A stretch of 64,000 nt of DNA from Copromyces sp. CBS 386.78 (Eukaryota; Ascomycota; Sordariomycetes; Sordariales; Sordariaceae): NCBI GenBank assembly GCA_030685235.1, contig MU839243.1, forward strand, positions 25,310 through 89,309, written 5' to 3'. Shown here in pieces: positions 58,157-64,000 of this stretch (positions within the stretch are counted from its first letter, which is position 1; the number at the start of each line of letters is the position of its first letter). Below the pieces are notes generated by a model. It was not told the DNA's origin and did no database searches. It worked only from the letters and a program-made list of their open reading frames with translations. The position numbers were made by a program, and so were the translations under genes.

Positions 58157-59949
58157 TATCCAGGGTTTTATTGACGATCGATCCAATTGCGCCTGGCGAT
58201 GCGGTGCTTTGTCTTGTTGCTTGTGATTTTTTTATTGGTTGCGAGGTGATGTGATTGAAGGTGAGCGGTCCCTCGTAAAAATATATGGACACAAGGTGAT
58301 GATGAGATGTTGACCATGAAATAAGCACGGTCCAGTCTAGCGGTAGGGCAATGAAATCTGGGGTTGATACACTGAACTTGGGAGACGGAACACCGCTTCA
58401 ATTGTCGCAATTGCTGAATGAGCGCAAGCTGCATCCCCGTACCTGCTGGATTTGTGCCTGTGCTGCTGCAATGAACACCAACTCGTTCTTGCCTGCCGGG
58501 ACCATTTCCTCCAAAAACATAACCTCTTGCCTGCCGGGACCATTAACCTCAGAAACCATTTCATCTTCCGCTTGCGACCACTGCATCTTCCAGTCGGTGA
58601 AGAAAAACAACACCAGCACACCTCATCAACTTGCGATCCAATGCTGCCCGCCATTTCGCATTTCCATCCTGGCAAAAGTGCAACCGACCTTGGCCGGCAA
58701 CCGTGTTGCCAAGAGTTGGCGCATGCTTGGACTCTTGGCGGTCGTCTTGGCTCGCATTGTCCGAACCAAAGAAAGTCGTCGGCAGATTGAATTTGTGTGC
58801 CAAGTTACAGCACTGCACCCCTCATCCCTCTCCGACTTCTTCAGCGCCCTCAGGCCTCGAAATGTCTCGTGGATCCGCCACCGTTTCTCGCTTCGTTGAC
58901 AGAAATAGGTATCGAGACGATATATCGACATATCTCCTGGAGGTTGTAAGATTACGGTTGATATTTTATCCCTTTTCTACAGTCTTGGACAGCTGGTTGA
59001 CTTTTTTTTTTTCGTTACACAACAACAGCAACAACAACAACGAGCTTGTACGATAGTAACAACAACCTAGGGGAAGGGAACACTGAAGGAACACACGGCA
59101 CACGGCCACGGAGCGACGTCGCCAACATCCAAGACCCCCGTCCGTCCCCCGTCGTCCACCACCGCCCCGGCCCCCAGAAAAGTTCATCGGCGGTCGGGTC
59201 CCGGTCCACAGTCCTCCACAGTCCTCCACCGTCCATCAAACTCCAGGACCCTCCTTGTGGACACCCTCTTTTTCCGCCTTCCACTTCACTTGTCATCTCG
59301 ATTTCCTCTTCCTGTTCCTGTCCAACTCTCTCGGTCTTGTGACGCGACCACGCTTCCCTTTTTGCATCTGGCATTCCCACTTTTGCAACCCATTTCGACT
59401 TTTTCGATTCGGCCACTCCTTTGGACAAACCCTTTCCGTTACGTTAGTATAATCATACTACAGGACCGACACCGACGCCGACTAGTACGGACCGAACCGA
59501 CACACAAGAGACCCCCTTTCGATGCCCCGCCTACGCCTACAACGCCGTCCTCGATAGCGCCCGCCCGCCATCTCTACCGCCCCCTATCCCTAGCCCGTTT
59601 CTAGCTCCGCGCCGCCGCGTCTACCTCGATCCATTTATGCTCTGCCGGTCCCGTCTCTCCGGTCAACCACTCCCGACGTATTCTACTTTTCGGTCTCACC
59701 TCTTTTAATATCCGGCCGCATACATCTTCTTTTTTTTTTTTTGTCTCGCCTCACGTTTTGCTGGTTCGGCCGACGGCATCGGACACAAACCAAGGAATCA
59801 GAGACAAGCTTGACGCCGCTGTCTTGTACTTCCGAACCTACTCCGGAGCTGGTCACCTCTACCGTCCTAGCTTCCAGACACACAGACACCCACCCCTTAA
59901 TACTTACTACACAATTAGTTATTTGCGTCTCTGACGTTCATCCTACAAG
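58157..59949. other. Intergenic region and long leader of gene K
   Basis: A 182-codon open frame at 58351-58899 (+) overlaps opposite-strand frames and has no recognisable domain, so I leave it out. From about 59250 the plus strand is strongly CT-rich, consistent with the gene K promoter and 5' leader. Confidence 0.4.
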
Positions 59950-61523
59950 ATGAGCGCTCAGAGCAAAAAGAACATCAAATGGGTCGAGGTAAGCCGTTGC
60001 CTTCTGTATCTCGGTCCAAGTACCTTGCTGACCACCCTTCTTTGGACAGGGCCTTCGCGGCATCACCTCGGCCCTCGTTATCGCAACACATCTTGCCCGA
60101 GCGTTGGACTTCCCACTCTTCTGGCCTGCCGATGTTAAGGACGGCGCCCCGAGGTGGCTACAAGTCCCATATCTCCGAATCCCTTGGCAGGGTCGTCTCG
60201 GCGTTCCCATCTTCGCCTTCCTCACCGGCTTCGTTTGCGCGGCCAAGCCGTTGAAGCTCGCATACATACAAGGGAACCACTCGGCCTCCCTCATGACCGT
60301 CGCCCGGTCCGCCTTCCGACGACCCCCCAGGCTGGTCCTTCCGGCCCTCATCGCCACCCTCATCAGCTTCGTGCTGTCCATCTTCGGCGCCTACACTACC
60401 TCCAACCGTTGCGACAGCTTTTGGGTCCGCTTCGACGCCCCCGACCCCAAACCTCTTGGCGAGAACTTTCGCAGGCTGTTTAGAGCCCTGCTTGCGACTT
60501 GGACCACCACCGAGAATGTTTACGACAGACATCAGTGGGCTATGCGCCCCTTGCTGATTGGAGCCTTCCAGGTCTACATTGTCCTGGCCGCCACCATTGG
60601 CATGCGCTTCCGCTACCGCATCCTCGTTCACGTACTCTTGGTCGCCTACTGGCTGTTGAACACTGGGCCGTTGACTGGTACGTCATCCCCCCCTTTCCTA
60701 ATGCACCACAGCGCATGCGCTAACCACCGTCCCTGCAGAAACCTTTGGCGCCAACCTCGCCCTCGGTACCCTTCTCGCCGAGCTTTCCCAGCATCGTCCC
60801 ACCCAAAACTTGATCGCCAAGTACCAGCGCATCCTCTCCTACATCATTGTGCCCATCCTCCTCCTCATTGGCGGCTACGTCGGCTCCTACCCGCACGAGC
60901 ACGAGGACTGGGCGCCCTGGTCCCTGCGTCTGCACAAGTTCCTCGTTGATCCTGCCGGCGACGGCTCGCGCGGCTCCTTCATTGTTCCTAAGGGGTCCAA
61001 TGCCGGTCGCCGCGCCAGCGCCTTCATGATCCAATGCGTCGCCGTCTCCATCTTCCTTTCCCCGGGGCTGCAGAACCTGCTCTCGCACCGCCTCCTCCTC
61101 TGGCTCGGCCACCACTCCTTCGCCGTCTACCTCACCCACGGCACCATCCTTAGGACCTTGGGCATGTGGATCGTCTACGGTATCTCGGGCCAGCCGTGGG
61201 AGGATCCCGGAAAGAACGAGGACGGATCGCCCAAGGAACCCAATTGGTTGCATCCCAAGAGCAGGGGTCACAAGATGGCGAGTGTTGTGATCTTCACGAC
61301 CGTCACGTACATTGCTGCGTGGGCGTGGATGAAGTGGGTTGATACCGCGTGCGCGAGGGCCACGCAGTGGTTGGAGAAGAAGGTGTTTGATGATGATGAG
61401 GCGACTGAGGGAGGAAAGGCCGGTTTGGCGGAGAAGGGATATGCGAATGGAGGAGGAGCGAGCAGCCGGGAGCATGCGCAGCCGTTGTTGAATGGGGGTG
61501 AGGCGAGGGTGCCTCCTCCTTAA
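59950..61523 (+). CDS. Gene K: acyltransferase-3 family membrane protein
   Basis: The three exons are 59950-59988, 60050-60677 and 60739-61523. Intron 1 is GTAAGC to GGACAG; intron 2 is GTACGT to CTGCAG with a GCTAAC branch point. The product is 483 residues. The first intron joins KWVE to GLRGI, restoring the family's N-terminal E-G-L-R-G-I motif with a conserved His (H27, ATHLARA). Many hydrophobic segments follow (for example LVLPALIATLISFVLSIFGAY, IIVPILLLIGGYVG, and LLLWLGHHSFAVYLTHG near the end), fitting a polytopic transferase. The family moves acyl groups onto carbohydrates or lipids, and fungal members are poorly characterised. The C-terminus is a Gly/Glu-rich cytosolic tail. Composition is normal GC-rich with no RIP. 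Confidence 0.85.
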
Positions 61524-63904
61524 GCGAGTCGTTTTAGAGGTGGATGCGGATGCATGGAAGGAGTGGAAGATAGACATTCTGGATACCGACACGATGAAGC
61601 TGAGACTGGGGTGCGACTCGCAGTCCGTGGCCAGAAGGGAAAGCCGGAACGGATCGTCGACAAAGACGACGGCATTCGGCACGAAGTAGAACAAAATTGT
61701 GCACCACGTCCTAAACCAGGCATCGAAACTACCGAGATATAGCATCATGTATCATTGGATTTTCTTGTTTCATTCCCCTTTGTTGTTCTACATTAAACAT
61801 TATTCCTATGTCAAGGAGTGAGGTGCATAACATATACCAGCTTTCTCCTGGCCATCCGGGATCGTTAAGGGGAGCCTTTTGGGATAACTACTGAAAGAAG
61901 CATGAAGGAACATGGAGAAGCATGGAGGAGATACCAATTGAAGTTTTTTCGAAACCGATTCTGTGTCGTGTACATGGTGGTCTGTTATCGTGAACCTTTT
62001 TCTTTTGCATTCCATTCTTTCCAGCATCACGCACGTCCTTGGGGAGACGACGACGTGCCATCGGAGGGAGGATCGAGTCAGTGCCGACCCGACCTGAGTG
62101 GAATGATCGCCCGAGCACCCGACCGTCAGATCGCATAGGTGGGCCGACAAAGATGGGTAGATGCACATCAACGATGACGGATGCCCTGCCGCTTCCCGCA
62201 CCGTCCTCTGATGGATGGTCGAATATGTACGTAGATGGCGTTTTCTCCCGCCAAGGATCGCCAGCAAGCCAGCAAGCCAGCTAAGTAATGTAGTTCGCCG
62301 TTCGCCGTTCGCCAGCCTGCATGGTCGTTGATGTTGTGGAACGTCAGTCAGATCGGGAACAGCTATGGTAGCGTGCGCGGAGGAGATGGTTAACCGAACC
62401 GTCTCCTGTCGTTGACGAGTGTTTGAGGTAGAGACGTTTGAGGTTCATGTTGTAGAGACGTTTGCCCCGGCAAGTCCTGGGTAAAGTTCGGGAAGGGTAA
62501 GTTCGGGAAGAGTATTTGTTTTTAACCATTTCGCCTTATGAGATCTCAATTAACCCTTGGAGACATGCATGTGGCTTTCATGGAACTCGTATACCTACAC
62601 AAGAACAAGGTTTTGTCGGTCAGTCAGTCAGTCAGTCAGTGATGTCGTTGATTGACATGGATGACAGTGAGCGAGATTTACTACCCCCCCCCCTCCTCTC
62701 TTTTGAGTTCCATTGCTTGAGCTGCTTGAATTGCTTGAGCTGCTTGCTTGTCAATGGCAGGTAGTGGCTGTGTCGGTCTTTTGTATAAGGTAACTCGATG
62801 TCGGTCGTGGAGAGGTTGCGTGCGTGCGCCGCCATCTCATCCTCTGGTCCCTGAAAGTTGGTTGGGTTGGGCCGAATCTGAGCCAAGAGGGCGTTGCGTG
62901 TTTGCCTATCACAAGCACGTCGTTCGTTGACACTGACTGACACGCAACACGCAACACCGCATCGTAACGGGCCGGACCAGACTTGCGGGCACTCAGCAGC
63001 GGGTGGAGGAGGATGTCGGATTATGACGAATGCCTCCAGTCCCGTCCGGAGTTTTTCTGAGGTGAGTGAGAAACTTGAGAGGCGGAGGAAAGAAAGAAAG
63101 AAATGGAAGGCGGAAATAAGCAAACAAAGAAAAACGCACGATGTATGGGTTGCCGACCACCCGACGGAAGAAACGATGGTAAGGAGCGGAAGGAGAAGGA
63201 GGATGGCACGGATGGAAACACAGAATACGTATGACGAAAGGTAGGTACGATTGAGCGTGGTGGGGGGGAAAGAATGTAAAAGAAAAAAGGAAACGGTAAC
63301 GAAGGAAAAAAAAAAAAAAAGGGGAAAAAAAAAAAAAAAAAAAAAAGAAAGAAGAAAGAAGAAAAAATCCGAGGGAAGGGAGAGGGACAGTGAGTAAGGA
63401 AAAGCGGTTCGGATTTGGAGATGGAAACGGGAGATGCAGATGGACAACACATGGATGAACACGGAGGCAAACACGAAGGCAGACGGTAGGTACCTCTTTT
63501 ACATATATATGCCTTATTACCCCCGGAAACTATGTTGAATGAGGTTCTCATATTGTCTTAATGGAGCGAGTATCTTGGTTGATAGCCACGGGTTCGAGTT
63601 ATTATCGTGGTGGATTAGATATCATTGGTTAACGGTAAGTCATTACCCGACACCGCTTGCTTTATCAAGTCATAAGCGTTCAGGGGAGGATCCAAAATCC
63701 ATAAGCTACCAAGATGGTTTAGTCCGTCGGAGCATACATACCTTGAGGTAGGTTCTTTCTTGGTGGGAAACCGAAAAGGGTGTCGAGGGTTCGTGTGGAT
63801 GTGCGATGCGATACTAGACTAACAGCTTACAAACGTCTATTATACAAATAGCTGTTAGTGGCCTAGCTAGCTGAATTTCCCTTTGTTGTTGTCCCTTTCT
63901 CCTA

Positions 63905-63946
<42 letters not shown>

Positions 63947-64000
63947 CCCGGATAAACAAAAAAAACCAAGGGAATCGGGGGCCCCACGACAAAACAAAAA
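61524..64000. other. Terminal non-coding stretch with simple repeats
   Basis: I see no supportable gene. A large minus-strand open frame at 62632-63474 is low-complexity Ser/Phe sequence over purine runs and is rejected. Simple repeats are GTCA at 62619-62640, A/G runs at 63304-63365 and an A run at 63906-63944. The last 60 bases look like poor-quality sequence. Confidence 0.45.
63906..63944. repeat. 39-base A run
   Basis: This uninterrupted A homopolymer is followed by C-rich and A-rich sequence. It may be an assembly edge. Confidence 0.9.

Noticed and set aside
58351..58899. 182-codon plus-strand open frame with several Cys
   Set aside because: Opposite-strand frames of similar length overlap it, Cys spacing is irregular, and no start or splice context is convincing.
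62632..63474. 280-codon minus-strand open frame
   Set aside because: It is low-complexity Ser/Phe/Leu sequence over A and G runs, with no domain and no gene-like composition.
63540..63640. Possible tRNA with GGTTCGAGT
   Set aside because: The arm around the string has a 15-base loop and the rest does not fold as a tRNA.

Overview
The window is nuclear DNA of a filamentous ascomycete, most likely Neurospora or a close Sordariales relative. The evidence is short GT-AG introns with CTRAC branch points, GC-rich intron-poor genes, many lineage-specific disordered proteins, and long AT-rich blocks. In those blocks retrotransposons are peppered with C-to-T and G-to-A changes in the CpA/TpG context typical of repeat-induced point mutation (RIP).

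Layout. Positions 1-8300 hold three members (A, B and C) of a gene family with a Cys-rich C-terminal module; B and C are a segmental duplication. Positions 9054-16085 are a RIP-degraded Copia element with a 165-bp LTR at each end. Positions 16469-29086 hold further family members (D, F, G and tail remnants), an orphan gene (E), a coiled-coil gene (H) and a small secreted Cys-rich protein (M). Positions 29317-42473 are a degraded Gypsy element abutting a second degraded Copia element. Positions 43861-51584 hold two neighbouring Cys-pair proteins (I and J) and an F-box protein (L). Positions 54160-58156 are three TIR elements nested inside one another. Positions 59950-61523 encode a membrane acyltransferase-3 protein (K).

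The main discovery is a recurring in-frame TAG. In A, B, C, F and G the module reads C-x(4 or 8)-C-x4-[TAG]-Q-x5-C-F-x-H, then further Cys pairs. The TAG always falls on the codon that is TGG (Trp) in both module copies of gene D, and CAG (Gln) always follows. The frame stays open and homologous after the TAG in A, B and F, so the stop cuts a likely metal-binding module in two. Gene I, and less surely H, also place an in-frame TAG before Cys-rich sequence. UAG-to-UGG A-to-I mRNA editing during sexual development is known in Fusarium graminearum and Neurospora crassa, and by eye most of these TAGs lie in hairpin loops. My leading inference is a lineage-specific family whose full-length products are made only after stop-codon editing (or readthrough). 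The alternative is fixation of one ancestral RIP-type TGG-to-TAG change. No RNA data are available here to decide.
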